A stretch of DNA of 64,000 nucleotides from Mansonella perstans (taxonomy: Eukaryota > Nematoda > Chromadorea > Rhabditida > Onchocercidae), in the NCBI GenBank assembly GCA_037074765.1, contig JBAMDO010000013.1, positions 364,903 to 428,902 on the forward strand, read 5' to 3'. The notes below the pieces were generated by a model, which was given only the letters and a program-made list of their open reading frames with translations, made no database searches and was not told where the DNA came from. The translations under genes were made by a program, and so were the position numbers. Numbering within the stretch: the stretch's first letter is position 1; each line of letters starts with the position of its first letter. Positions 12,889 through 26,100 of this stretch are shown in pieces.

Positions 12889-14394
12889 ATACTTTTCAGC
12901 AAAAAACTAAAGATACATTCTGCTACCAAAGAACTAGATAAAGCAAATAATTACCTTGTTCCAGGAATGGCAGAATTATGAACAGATATCAACATAATTG
13001 CATGGAATGAAATTATCACCTCAAATACACCCCAACCTGTATTGCGAATACTATAGATAAGTGGGCTAACCAAGCTTCACACTACCTGTAATCATTGGTA
13101 TCATCAGTGATACCATATACTAAATTTGATCCAAGGTGTAGCATGTTAAAAGTCCTTGCTAAAACTGGATAGAAATACGATGATGACTTAATAATATTAA
13201 TTTCATGAGAATTAAGGAGTGAATAACTCCTGCAGTAGAACCAATCACGTCGCTAATACTGTACGTTCATCATTTGTCATTTCATGGTGACGCACAATTA
13301 GTGACAGTATCTTAGGTTACACGAACAGCAGCAGTAATTGATTTGCGGTTTTAGAGAAGTTGAATGAATTTATGAAATGAATTGAGATCAGCAGTATAGT
13401 AGTACTGTATCTGTCTAAATGATCACAGGTGGTGTTTATATGACTTAATTTCAAGAAGCATATCTTCATAACTGCAATTTTGGGTAGTGGAAAAATGCAA
13501 TAGGTAAAAGTTTTTTAGTGAATAACCGTTTTAACAGTTCATTCACTGTACTCTTTCAACAAACTCATTGCATTTTTTTTTTTTTTTGCTTATCACTACT
13601 ATCACTACTACTGTATTTCTTAACATTTCGCATTTCTTTCTAGTTTCCAATCATCAGATATTGCATTCTGAAATTTGCAACATTACCAACATTGCATTAT
13701 GTAAAGTTTTCATTATTTTCATAAGTTTAAAATAATTGCTTTTTTTTTTTTTTTAAATGCACTGATTGATTTCCTAAGTAATATGATAGCGAAACAATGA
13801 CAGTGATTACCTATCGGCTTCTCACTTATTATATATTTTGTAACGAAACAAAATTAATTACAATCAAAATAAATAGAAATGTATCATACAGTACTCTTAG
13901 TCCAAAAGAAATTATTACAGAATACCTAAACGATTGTGTCTTCAAGGAAAAATATGCAACATATGTTTAAATTTTTAAGATCATATGCAAAGAGAAAAAA
14001 GCGAGCGGAAAAGTAAGAGAAAATAGCTAACAAAATGCCCCGTCATAAATACATTTGACAATAATCTAACAATAACTTAATTTTGACTGATCAAATAATT
14101 TCAACGTTTACATTTTGTTTTGCTTTTCTTTTTTTTTTGGAAAATCATAGTAATCAACAAAACATATTCAACAGATATATCCAATCAAAAGAGGCACGCA
14201 AGCTGAAGCTAATAAAACAAAAAAAAAGCTGAAGCTAAGAATCTTTTAAAAAATATCAAAAATGAAAGTAAGAAGAGAACACATCACTGAATATATTTGA
14301 TTACATTCATAAAAAAAACCTTCAAACATCTAGGAAAATTCCCTCAAGAATAATACAGTACACACAAAAGACAATAACGGAAAAGATTATGAGC

Positions 14395-16735
14395 TTATTC
14401 AGGTCCAGGTGGTTGTTCACCCCAATTAAAACCACCAGGTCGTTCATCTATATCAACGGGTGCAACTGGAACCGGATCTAATAGCCACTTTAACAGATGA
14501 GGTGTTTGCAGAACACGAAAACCGTTCTGTTGCAACGGAAACACATCCTCCAGGAAAAAATAGAAGTGACCACATGCTATTCCTGAAAATATTACCTCCG
14601 AATTAACATACCAGATCAGCATGAATTACAATTTCTTACAAATTGGTTTCAAGAAAGCGAGCCATATTTGGCACAGGATACAGCTAACTATCGAAGATTC
14701 ATTTCAAAAAATGACTCGAAACACAGCATGATTATCCATATTATGCATGGTAAACAATTCATTTATTAAAAATTGGACGCCAGATCAATAACGGAACAAA
14801 TTAGCAAATACGAATTAGCATTTCAAATTGATCATAAAATTGATCGAGGTCCAATTTCATAGATTCGTTAAGATCAAAAAGAATGCACTGGAAATTATAT
14901 GAAATTCCCTGTAAGAATTTTCGAAATTGAGAATAAAATGTATGAGATTATTTGAATTAAGCTCACCCATGAAATCAACGATAGCATTGTTACCGAGAAG
15001 CAACGAGAATAAAAGTAGCACCCAAGGTAAGTATGGAGCATTGAAACTAAGGACACCAAAAAAATTCATGCGCACATATGGATTCCGTCTACTCCAAACA
15101 TAAACAAGCATAATGGTGAACGCCTGTCCAAGAAATACCATATGCACAAAAGTGCCACAAATAATCTAAAACATTAATAAATTGCAGCAAATAGATTCAG
15201 AACGATCATTAATGAATACTAATGTAATAGCTTGGAATATGTCATGAATATGTTATTCATTACCGAATACTTTGCCTTTCATAACATAAATTCTGTGGAA
15301 TCCTATCTAAATTAATTAGAAAATGGTCGCCAGAATTACAAATTGCGATGAATTTGAGTATGTAAAATAAAACAAATGAAACTCTTGCATAAAATAATAA
15401 ATTTTGAATAATTGGCTAATTTAAACAGTTTCAACTTAATCCATTTAAAAACAAATTCATAAGACATCAACAAAGCAATCAAACTTCCCAAATTTATTAA
15501 ATGAGAATGGCAGCAAGCTTACTCACTTCAGACAAGTAATTCTATTAAATAAAGTAAGAACAAGCTTGAAATGCCTGTTGATTGCCAAATAATGCCTTAA
15601 AGACAAATTATCTGAGCTAAACATTTACTATAAATAATACATGTTGAAACCTCACTTAACATTTTCATGAGGCTCAGAAAACACATACATTTCGCGGCAT
15701 TTAACCGAAAACAAAATGTCCCCAATTCTTTACTACACTTAAATATATGCAAACATATTTAAAATAGCAATTAAGAGTGTCAAATTATTTTATATTCCAA
15801 TGACTCAAGCTAGCAGAAATAACTAAACAAAATATGTTACCATAAAAACTGCTCCAAAAATGAACATAAAAGCAAAGTCAGCTCGTCTTCCACGAAACGA
15901 ACCTTCCTCGAGCATCATGCAATATCGATAAGTAAAAATCATATTGAACAAGAAACTAAACCCAAATGAACCAAAGAAACAAAACGATGTTAACAACCGC
16001 CAAAACTGGAAAAATTTGAACAATTCGATATTTAATCAAATACAGTGAATTCAGACTATTTCTCATTGATCGACATTAATTAACTTCTAATCAAGAATGA
16101 TTTGTTGAGATCGATTTCAGAGTTCAATATTTTACAATATGCTTTTAGTACAGGAAAAGCTCCTTTTTTAAAACTATGCCATTAAGGATGTTCAAGAACT
16201 TTGTGAATAGATGTAAATCACAGGTCGTTAATAGAAAAAACCAACTTACTTGGTAATCATAAATAATTAAATTCCAGTTAAAATACAAGTGAAATGGTGT
16301 AACGAAATCCAGTTGCTGAAATAAAAGAAACTTTAATTCATTGTAGTTCGAGTTAATTCAATAAAACCAAATAAAAACTTATTCATAACTTTAGGGTCAT
16401 ATAATATAAGGATTGCAGAAAGTCATTTAACCGGTATAATATATCTTTTGTGTTGTTAGAGAATGCAATATTAACGAATTGGAACCAAAAGGAAGCCATA
16501 GAAGGAAAAATAGAAACGAGGGATTACAAATAGTATGGAAAAAAATCACTGGTAAGAGATATCAAATATATTAAAATGAATAGCCCAAGAATTCCAATCA
16601 GTTTGAGATAAGTAACAAAAAGTTGCAATCAATAATTAATACACTTACCACTGCAAGTGTAGTTAAGACACACGCAGTTGTATAAATCCTCGTTACAGCA
16701 GGCATATCTTCATACGCTTGCAATAGAGCCTGCAT
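14395..16735 (-). CDS. der-2: Derlin-2 type ER quality-control protein
   Basis: Catalytically inactive rhomboid-family membrane protein of the ER that helps retrotranslocate misfolded proteins for degradation (ERAD). Five in-frame exons: 16735-16649, 16315-16250, 16005-15841, 15165-14967, 14582-14395, giving about 234 aa, the normal Derlin length. Conserved blocks include [20 protein letters not shown], the WR motif in [49 protein letters not shown] and the tail [11 protein letters not shown]. These follow Derlin-2/3 closely rather than Derlin-1. Several hydrophobic segments span the chain. It lies 485 bp downstream of TRAP1 on the same strand, so co-transcription is possible. From memory, C. 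elegans der-2 and hsp-75 are also neighbours. Confidence 0.95.
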
Positions 16736-17219
16736 CTTGTCACCAGTCTATGTCGGTAATGTTGATCACACTAGAAATAGATGAAGTAAATTACTAGCCA
16801 GATTAAAAACAACAGATTAATGCTCCAGGAAGAATGTAGCGGAATCTGGAATCTTCAATCACCAAGACATATACGAATTTTTTTCTATTATCGGCAATTT
16901 TTAATTAGCTGACAGGTGAAATATGACACCAATATGAATAATGCAAACAAAAAATTGAAAAGGATTTAACAAGATTTTAATAGCATTTAACAAATTTTAT
17001 CATAAATTCTAACAAATAATTTATTTTAGCGAGAATCTTCACGCGAAAAACAATTCGCTACTCATACTTCTATTTTGTCTTCTTAAATTCGCAAGAAACA
17101 GAAATTAGAAATATCTCACGTTAAAAAAAGCTATGTTAGTCATCAAGTCTTACAATTACTTCAACAGATGATTCAAATAAACCGACGAAAAAAGTAACAA
17201 GATTCATCGATAAAAAAAA
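16736..17219 (-). other. intergenic spacer between TRAP1 and Derlin
   Basis: About 485 bp between the TRAP1 stop and the Derlin start, same strand. No reading frame of note. If the pair is an operon, a polyadenylation signal and a trans-splice acceptor should lie here; I could not pinpoint either with certainty. Confidence 0.5.
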
Positions 17220-20200
17220 TCAAGGCGTAAGAATTGGGGACTTTGGTTTCAGAAGCTCACTCAGCAATCGATTAACCCGGTCAACCATTTTCGATGAATC
17301 TTTCATCAATCCGCAAGTTATCAGAGCATTGTCATAGATCTGAAAACAGAAGAGCATGATTTTTTTCTAAACCTTCAAAATTTGAAACTCTAAAATCCTT
17401 ACTGGACAGAGCATTTGTAAATCACAAGAAATTACGAAATAAAAATTTCTTTTATATTAGATACAAGAAATTCCCTGCGGTAAGGATGACGTAGCAAAAC
17501 TGCATACTACATAGAACTGTGTTGCAAAATCCTTTTTCAGAAGATAGTGTGACTGAGAACTTGAAACTTATGCACCAAGCCAACACTGAGCAGATCTTCG
17601 CAAGGAGTGTCTTATCATATAGCTCAATCAGGTGTTTTTTTTTGCATTTATGGATATGAGCAATACAAAGTGAAAGGAAGTTGTAAAGTTAAGGATCGGT
17701 ACTAAATTTCCAGAATTCAAGTTACATCACTGATTAAATCCAATTATCACCAATTAAAACCATGTTTGCTTCTTTGAAAAGATGCAAAGCGTGTTTCTTT
17801 ATAGCAAATATAATACAAGTAAAAAACACATTAGTACCTGTTCAGCAACAAGACCAGCTACTGTCGGTTCTGATTTATGCAACTTGATTAGTGCAGTGAT
17901 AATTGGATGATTTAAGTTGACATGAAGAGTTGGTTTCAAAAAAGCGAGATGCTCAGTATCCTTCACTTGTCCAACACGAAGGAAATGACGAGCAGCACCC
18001 ATTTCCGCACTAACTGTGATCATACATGGATGCTCGCTTGTTGCACCCGAGCTCTGCAGTATAAAGGATAAAAATTTTTTTCTTTACTTCATTCAGAAAA
18101 CTTTCTTTTCAAAGGCTTGTTAATGACATATCTAAATTTAAAATACCTTTATTTCATTTACTTTCACGCTCCCCAATGTAGTTTTCAACCAATCCAGCAA
18201 ATCTTTCTTGTCAGCATCGCGTATCGTTATCGCTGCAACAAAATTTGCATGATTTTAAAGCAAAAAAAAACAATGCCACACTAGATTAGTGAGAGCAACT
18301 TTTGGTTTTATTACAAAGTTAAAGTTTATATGACTAATATGAAGTCATAAATAAAAATGTGTGGGAAATTTGAAACCATCACATAGTACATAAAGATCAC
18401 ATATAGAATTAAGGAAATTATGTAAGAACAAAGAAGCATTTCAAGTCTTTCAGTTTTTTTGAAATTAAGACTATCTTACTTGCAGTTTGAGAGTCACCAC
18501 CTACTTCGATACGATCCCAATTTTCTGCTGATTTAATTGATTTCATACGGAACTGTTGCATAGCCAGTAAGCAAACTTCATCGGCAGCATCATATGCAAA
18601 AAGAACTTCCTTATTCGCTGATTTGAACATTTCATAATAAGGGGAATGTTCCGCAAGCTGGCGACTGGAAAAAGAAAATACGAATTACGGATGAATCGAA
18701 TTTCCCTCGTTCTAAATTTGAATATTTTTAAAATGCATTTCGACACTGAGTTTACCTGAATAAAAATGTCTGGTGGGAGGACTACTTCACCTGCTTATTC
18801 TAACTTGTACAAAAATATTTCTGAATAAATCATATCTTCAAAATTTTTGCATAGCTTACAAAAATAGCACAAATAGCATAAATGCACAAACAGTTCACCT
18901 TGGAGCAAATAAATAATAAATTTCATTCTGATTTTCTTGCATTCGATCCACATATTCATTCAAATTAGTTAAAGTTCCTGCTTTGAGAGCTGATGATTCA
19001 AACAATAATAAAGAGCCTATTTGTTCCTAAAACATAATTTTTTCTTTTTTAACTGATCCAAACCAATTGAAATATTGAAAGATGAACATTTGGTGAGAGC
19101 TGACACAATTTCATTCCGTCATTTATCAGCGATATTTCTTTATCCTCTCTTCGAAGAAAAACGCACAACTTTCAAGAAACATGAAAAGCATTTAAGAAGT
19201 ACTTTAATTTTAAATGTAAGCCATGAAAAGAATTGATATTATGCAAAAAAGGCTTCCACTTTAACGCAAAGTTAACATTTCGGCAAAGCTAACCTCATTT
19301 GAAAATTAATCTATTTTTTTCAAAACATAACGCCCTGTCACAATTTTCAAAACAAAATAAAATAAAATTAAATGCACTGTGAAAGTGAATTGCAATGTGT
19401 CTTAATTCGAATGAATTCAAACCAACCTTAATATTTTGGTCAGTCTCGGTACAAATACCTTCCTTAAAATACAAGGAATAACCACTGTAGAATTCCTTAT
19501 ATTTTATTCGATCTTTTTTCATTTCGTTTACAAAATATGACACAACTTTGTCGGTTAAAATTTGGCGCAGTTTCCTGAACAGTTTGTAATCAAAACATCA
19601 ACATTAAAAAGCTTTTTTTCAAGTGCTATTTAAAGTAACATCGCTTACTGCTAACAAATGGGACCCAATAACTCCAACATTTCTTCGAATTATTCCATCA
19701 ATTTAATAAGTGCCAATTTCTATTAAGTTCACTTACAAACGCTTGCACATTTTACGCTCTTCTATTTTATGTGTTAACTTCTGCCATACGGTGCATTTGT
19801 AATATACGAATAAAGGCGACATATAATGTCGCGATCTTCATATTGCTCAGAAGATCAGGTGCAAGATCTAGAAATTTCGAAAAAGTGAAAAACAGGTATT
19901 ACACAAGAACAGCATCCATTTGAAGCATTTCTCGACTCAAATTCAATGGAATATCTTCTGAATCGACTACACCAACTAGGAAACGCAAATATCGCGGTAA
20001 AAGATCTTTGGCGTTCGACTGAAAAGAATTCAATGAAATATTTGTACGCACAGAAATTAAAAGAATTAAGAGCTTATTTAACTAATAAATTTGCAACACT
20101 TTTTTCCAAACCATTTACACTACGTCATTTATATTCGAAATTGCCGGTATTTTTGAACTTTTCATAATAATCATACAAGAGTACAATCAATCTCAATTAA

Positions 20201-21964
20201 TACAACACAACAGCACAACTGCAGAGCACTAATGTTGTCACTTGCAACTGAAGATACGATAAACTAACTATCCAGTCATAGAAAGGAAAAAAAGAAACCT
20301 TTATAAGGACCCTTCGTGCATATAGAGAAACTCCCGACTGATCGGTCGAATTGGCAAACTCGAATTGAGATACATTGTGAGATGGAACATATAGCAAAGA
20401 CTTGACATTTATCGGAGCATCCACCTAAAACACCAAGTGTTTGGATTTTGATTTCATAATTAACAATGCAATAGTTTCAATTCGCTATTTCAAACCTATA
20501 TCTGCATATGCTTAATGCAGTGGTTGGTTTTCATATGACCACATAACGAGATAAGCACATGCAGCATCATGACAAAAAAAACCTGTAAGTTATGTAAATG
20601 TAATCGATATGATTTAATAAATAAATAAATTAATATTAGATTAAATAAAAATTCTAACCTTATAATGAATAGTATATTGCGGTCGATCATTTAATAGATG
20701 AGGTGAATGCGTCTTGGCGATTTGTCGGAAGAAAGTATTATGCATTTCGGAAGTCACTTCTTTCGGATTCATTGTCCAAATTGCATCGACAGTATTTACT
20801 CGTTCTCCATTCACCGTAATCGGTAAAGTGACAAAGTAAGAATATTTGTTGATCACCTCCACAACCTTATCTTTTTTTACAAATTCTGCTGCATCAGGAC
20901 GAAGTGTAATTTCAATACGTGAACCTACAGGTAACGAATCGACCTCCTCCACTGAATATGTATCTTTTCTAGAACATTTACTTCAATTAACAACCTTGTA
21001 TTAAAAGGAATTAGAGGACATCTCGAAATAGGACAAATTTATTTTATCCTAAAAATGAGAAATGAGCTTTTAAATACCATCTGATTGCAAGGTTATAGAC
21101 ATATTACGTGATATGACAGCATAAAATTAAAACAATTTGAAATTTTATTTAGACATACCCATTCCACTTCCATATATAACCTTTATCGCTATCTTCTTTG
21201 CGCGTTTTCACTATAACATTATTTGCAACCATGAATGCCGAATAGAAACCAACGCCGAATTGCCCAATAATACTTTCGCTAGAAGCACGGCCCATCGAAG
21301 ATTGTTCCTCCATGAATCTTTTGGAACCTGGAAAAAAAGTGAAATTGATATGAAAATTTTATTTGATACAACCAGGAAAAACACAAAATTTCTTCTTTTG
21401 AAGAACTTGATAAATGTGTCACCTGATTTAGCTATTGTTCCTAGACAATTCACTAAATCTTCTTTGTCCATGCCAATCCCATTATCCTCGAAAATAATCA
21501 ACCGTGCATCCTCATCCGTGATTATTTTGATTTCATAGGCAATATTCGAATCATTGTTGGCTTCCAGATTTTTGCATCGTCTCTTTTCCAAAGCATCGCT
21601 TGCATTTGATATCAGTTCCCGGATAAAAACCTTCACAATCAACATGTGAAGTATAAGGGTTATTCACTTGCATTAGAAGGGAAGAGGATCAATCGAAATA
21701 CAACGCAAAGATGAATTGTTTAAAATATAAAATCAGTCGAAAGAAATTAACCTCTCGATCCGAATAAAGTGATTTTGCAACAATATCCAACAAATTCTTT
21801 GTTTCTGCCTGAAATTCGAAACTTTCAGTTACCATCGGTTTGCCAGCTGATCGAGTTGTGTAAAAACGATTAATCGTAGGTACCACACTGCACGATGCTG
21901 GTATCAGATACGGCCGATGATGTAAAAAACGCAGTAACACTGTTACACCTCTTCGAGATGCCAT
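17220..21964 (-). CDS. hsp-75: mitochondrial HSP90 chaperone (TRAP1)
   Basis: ATP-driven chaperone of the mitochondrial matrix. Twelve in-frame exons: 21964-21752, 21630-21423, 21327-21159, 20968-20659, 20424-20299, 20018-19903, 19574-19427, 19026-18899, 18664-18480, 18232-18147, 18053-17838, 17339-17220, giving about 674 aa. The first 40 or so residues are Arg-rich and lack acids ([20 protein letters not shown]), a typical mitochondrial presequence. The HSP90 ATP-binding fold shows [12 protein letters not shown], the DNGIGM motif and [13 protein letters not shown]. The middle domain shows [17 protein letters not shown]. The C-terminal domain has [15 protein letters not shown]. The downstream neighbour is Derlin; the cramped-like gene lies 1.2 kb upstream. 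An antisense frame over exon 6 is a shadow. Confidence 0.96.
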
Positions 21965-23194
21965 TTACCTTGAAATTATATCTTATTTCGAGATTAAGAT
22001 TTAAATTTCACTATTCTTAATTACCTGACATATTACCCCACAAATGAAATGTTTTTCATAATGAAAAAATGACAAGTAAGCTTGGAGAAAAAAATGTCAG
22101 TTAACTAAGAATAAATACAATTACATCAGTGAAATGTGATGTAACTACATGCTGACATCGTGAAATACCGAGCATTTGATATTAGCTATTAAAACATTTC
22201 ATTTCGTTTAAAACAGTGAACATTAGGCAGCACTAAACTATTCTGATTAAAATTTTTATACATATTTTCTTGAAGTTTATTTTTTAAATACATTGATGAA
22301 TATAATATAGTCCGAACACAACAGTCAGCAAAAATTTTTCAACAAATTTTACTAGTATAATATAGAGCAAGATACAAAAAAGAAAAATATATGAATGAAA
22401 TGAAAACAAACAAGCAAAAGCACTGAAGAGTCGTAAGCTTGTAAATGATCATATGATATTATTTTCTATTTCTTTTCTCTAAACTATTCTTTGGATCGTA
22501 AATCCTCTGGAACAAGCAGACGTGAAGGACGCAAAAAATTCTGCCTAATTGACAAAGAAAATGTTGAAAAATTTCATAACTTGATAGGAATGAAATACAA
22601 ACGAAAGTATGAGATTACCAGATTATGCGGTCTTGTTAACTTTTCTTATACACTGAACTCCTTTATTTACGTTCAATCAACGTTAAAAGGCTATGATACC
22701 AAGCAGTTTCTGCAACAAATACGCAGCAAATAAAATTCCGGCAGTTTAATAAAGAAATAGATGAAAATCTTTTCAAAATTGCAAAAGAAACTATAAAATT
22801 ATCTTTGAGAAATGTTTTCTGAAAGAATTTTAACCTGAAATTCAATTTTCTTAATATAGTATGAAGACACGTACAGAACAAAGACATCATTTTCAAAGAC
22901 ATCCGCTTAAAACTGTAACATCCTACTAAATTTCATTAGCTCAAACCAAACTACTACAACTACGAATAGCTTCTAAAATTTCATTTAATCTTATTTAAAA
23001 TTCCCGGTATTCGAGTTTTTTCAGAAGATCTCATGAAACATCGAGACAATACATTAAATCAAAAACTATTCCGCACTCTTCATTTCCCTTTTCAAAATTA
23101 AAGTAAGCATCGGTCATTTATTATATTGACCCTAATTTTAAATCTTAAGCAAATAAAAATTGAAAATCAAAGCAAAATACAACGAACAATAAAA
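21965..23194. other. spacer between the cramped-like gene and TRAP1
   Basis: 1.2 kb between same-strand genes, very AT-rich. The one longer open frame (plus, 22491-22733) has no ATG and no family resemblance. It probably holds the cramped-like 3' UTR and the TRAP1 promoter. Confidence 0.5.
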
Positions 23195-26100
23195 TCATTG
23201 TGTTTCTTCTTTATCATGACTGGGCCTAATTCCCATAGCATTATTATCGCTAGACTTGTTCATATTCGTAGTACCAACAGCGACAGTTGAATCATTATCA
23301 TCAGAAGACTTCATACCACTGCTACCATCAACAGATCTGAGTGCATCACCCGCAGATTGAGCAAGCTGTTGTGCGATACGAGTAATTTCGCTTTCCGCAT
23401 TAATTACATTGCTAACGACATTCGAACGAGAATTCATAGTTGAAGCAAACTGCTCAACAAAACGATAACATTCAGTGCTATTCTCTTGTAGCATCACCTC
23501 TATCGACTTATCCATTGACGGTGCACTATGCAATTCTCTTAGAAGGCTGCTCTCCTTAACCGGTGACAAAGACATATTGCTACGATCATTAACAGCACAT
23601 TCTCCACTTGGTTCCATAGTATCTACTGCTGGTGTTAGAATCTTCTGAACCACGTTCGCCTCGATGAAGGGCTCATTATCGGATCTAACTGCATTAGAAA
23701 CAGGAAGAAGAAACTGCGCTGATGTTGACTGAGTGTTTTCGGGTATGAAAACAGGACCAACCATTTGATATCGTACTGCTGTCATTTCTTGCGTTGGACA
23801 TATCGCAACAGTGGTATCTTGCACGAAATTACTAACATTTTGTCCAATTCCATCAGCATTACTGCAAGATGTAGGAATAAAATGCACTGATGATGTCGAT
23901 GTTGCTACTTTGTGAGCAACAAATACAGGATTAACCGACTGATATCTTGCTTCTGTCACATGTTGAATTTGTGTTGGGTGCGATGAAACGTTGATTTCCT
24001 GCAAAAAATAATTACTTTCTAATCTAATTCTATTGGAATTATCGTCGGAGTTTAATTCATCAGAAATCCTCACATTAGACCAGATTCTACCAATGCCATC
24101 ACGGGGTTTCGGTTTACCAGCAACAACAGCTGATCCTGCATCACTAGCAAAAAAAGCAAACTGATCGGATTGCACCGCGCCTGATCGTTCGTTCTGAGAA
24201 CCAAAAACAGGGTCAGATACTTGATAACCTGCAGCAGGCTGATTAACTGATGGCTGATTCAAGGCCACTGCTTGTATGATTCCACTGTTCTGCAAAAAAA
24301 TTAAAGTATATCGGAATTAAAAAATAAGATAAGTAGATCAGCTAAAGCACTTCAAGGACAAATGAATTTTTTCCTAGTAATTGTATGAACTATGATGCAA
24401 CTTTTACTTCTTAATGTTTGCGCAAATGTCCCTGTCTGGAAAGTATTTAAACTCCTAAAGCTAATCTACGCCAAGAAAATACTACTCAAGAAAAAACAAA
24501 ATTCGCAAGCTTCAATAAATTCTTAATATTTCAAACATTCAGATGTTATAAATTGTATAAAATTCACTTTGCCGGGAAAACGCTGATGAAAAGGCCGAAC
24601 ACGTTTTTTCACCCTCAAACTTTCAAGCTGTTGCATAAAAGCACTGTTCTCTGCTTCCACGATCTCATGTGCAGAAGCTTCAGTTGTTTCCGTCATCTTA
24701 GTCGACGAAGTCAAATCACCGGATGATTGCTCCAAGATATTATTTGTTGATTTACATCTTTTTTTAATCCTTTCCTGCCATTTTTGTTCTATAAATTCAT
24801 CCGATTCTGCTATTCTTTGTGGATCAGCAAGAGACTGCAAAAAAAAAAAGAAAATGTAACAATGTGATATTCATGTTTCTCAAGGAATGAGGTAGAAAGA
24901 TTAAACATTTTTTACGCTTGTAGTGCTGTCAAGCTGATAATAATTATAAAAATATAGCGTTTCCTACTAAAAAATCCAAAAAAATGTCAAAAGTAATATT
25001 TTTTGAAGAAAAAGGGGTGGATGTTCCTCACTTCAACAAAACATCTATTTTCGCTTGATAAAGTACAATTTACGATGCTTACTTTTTCTTTTAGACATCG
25101 GAAATATATTCAGAGACATAAAATGGCAATTCAAAGTGAAAACCTGGAAGGCCACCTTTCGTAATGAGTAGCTGACTGATTATATCAAGCGGTAGCCATA
25201 AGGTAACGATAAAAGGAAGAGTCAAAAATTCCTCAAAAAGTATGAATTGTATTCGTTTACGAAACAGGAGAACCACTCGAGTTAAAAGATTACAAACAGC
25301 ATAAAAATCACCAAAAAAATAATCTCATATACTACGTTGCATATTCTAGAAGTAAATACCAAATTCAAACAGAAGTTTTTCATTCAATAATATGTTTCAA
25401 ATTAATTGGCAAAGCACAGTGAAAAATAGTAGGCCTACCTTACAAAGATTGTCACCGTAACCACGATCTAAGAGATGAAGAAAAATACGCCATGGCTCGG
25501 GATCACCCATTCGCTTCATTCCCGTCGAATAAACAAGTTTGATTTCAGACTCTTTGCCACACTTAAATTATAACCGCCATAATTAATTCACAAAGTTTTG
25601 CGAATTAATAACTATAAAAATTTTGTAGCAATGGAAAGTGATCATAAATTACCAGAATTGCTTATTATTCGTGTATAATTTAATGCAAAATAGAAATAAC
25701 TGCCTCAAGTCTTTTGAAAAATGAAACAAATTAGTAATAATTAAGGCACCAAATAATATAATTCAGTCACAGTAGCTTTGAGGACGTTTTTTTCAGTAAG
25801 TCCACCACGCAACTTATTCTCGTTGATTGTAAATGGTCCATCATCATCATCATCTTCTACTGCGCTGGACATCTCTACATCTTCGGATGTTTCTTCGCCG
25901 GAATTTGCACTTCTCCGCTTAGACAGCTCGCTGCTCTGTTCAATGGTTCCCGTCCGCTGAAGTTCTTTTATCAATCTAAAAAAAACCACAGCTAATGAGG
26001 AATGAAAAACACTAGCAGTGGGAACATGAGTAGTAAAAACTGCCCTTGAAATACACAACTTGAAAGCTTAAAAAAGCCCTACATCCAAATCTTATACTCA

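Larger units (their letters stand above)
10201..14394. other. gene-poor interval between the PAN gene and Derlin
   Basis: No complete gene was recognised. It contains a 13-bp-arm inverted repeat (10557-10604), a pure A run (about 10982-11007), a three-copy 40-bp tandem repeat (12769-12888), the Derlin 3' UTR at its right end, and several minus-strand exon-like pieces (11761-11868, 12330-12411, about 12950-13160) listed under findings. Confidence 0.6.

Noticed and set aside
13210..13480. Plus-strand frame broken only by TGA, suggesting a mitochondrial insertion
   Set aside because: The resemblance to cytochrome oxidase was limited to a short WWR-like patch, and the base composition is not the very T-rich pattern of nematode mitochondrial genes.
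19741..19800. Possible extra TRAP1 exon reading [14 protein letters not shown]
   Set aside because: Splicing it in after exon 6 gives an immediate stop, and joining exon 6 directly to exon 7 reproduces the conserved HSP90 sequence without a gap.
19946..20167. Plus-strand frame of 73 codons
   Set aside because: It is antisense to TRAP1 exon 6 (20018-19903), whose minus-strand translation matches HSP90 almost residue by residue.
22491..22733. 80-codon plus-strand frame between cramped-like and TRAP1
   Set aside because: No ATG start, no splice context and no resemblance to any family; consistent with chance.
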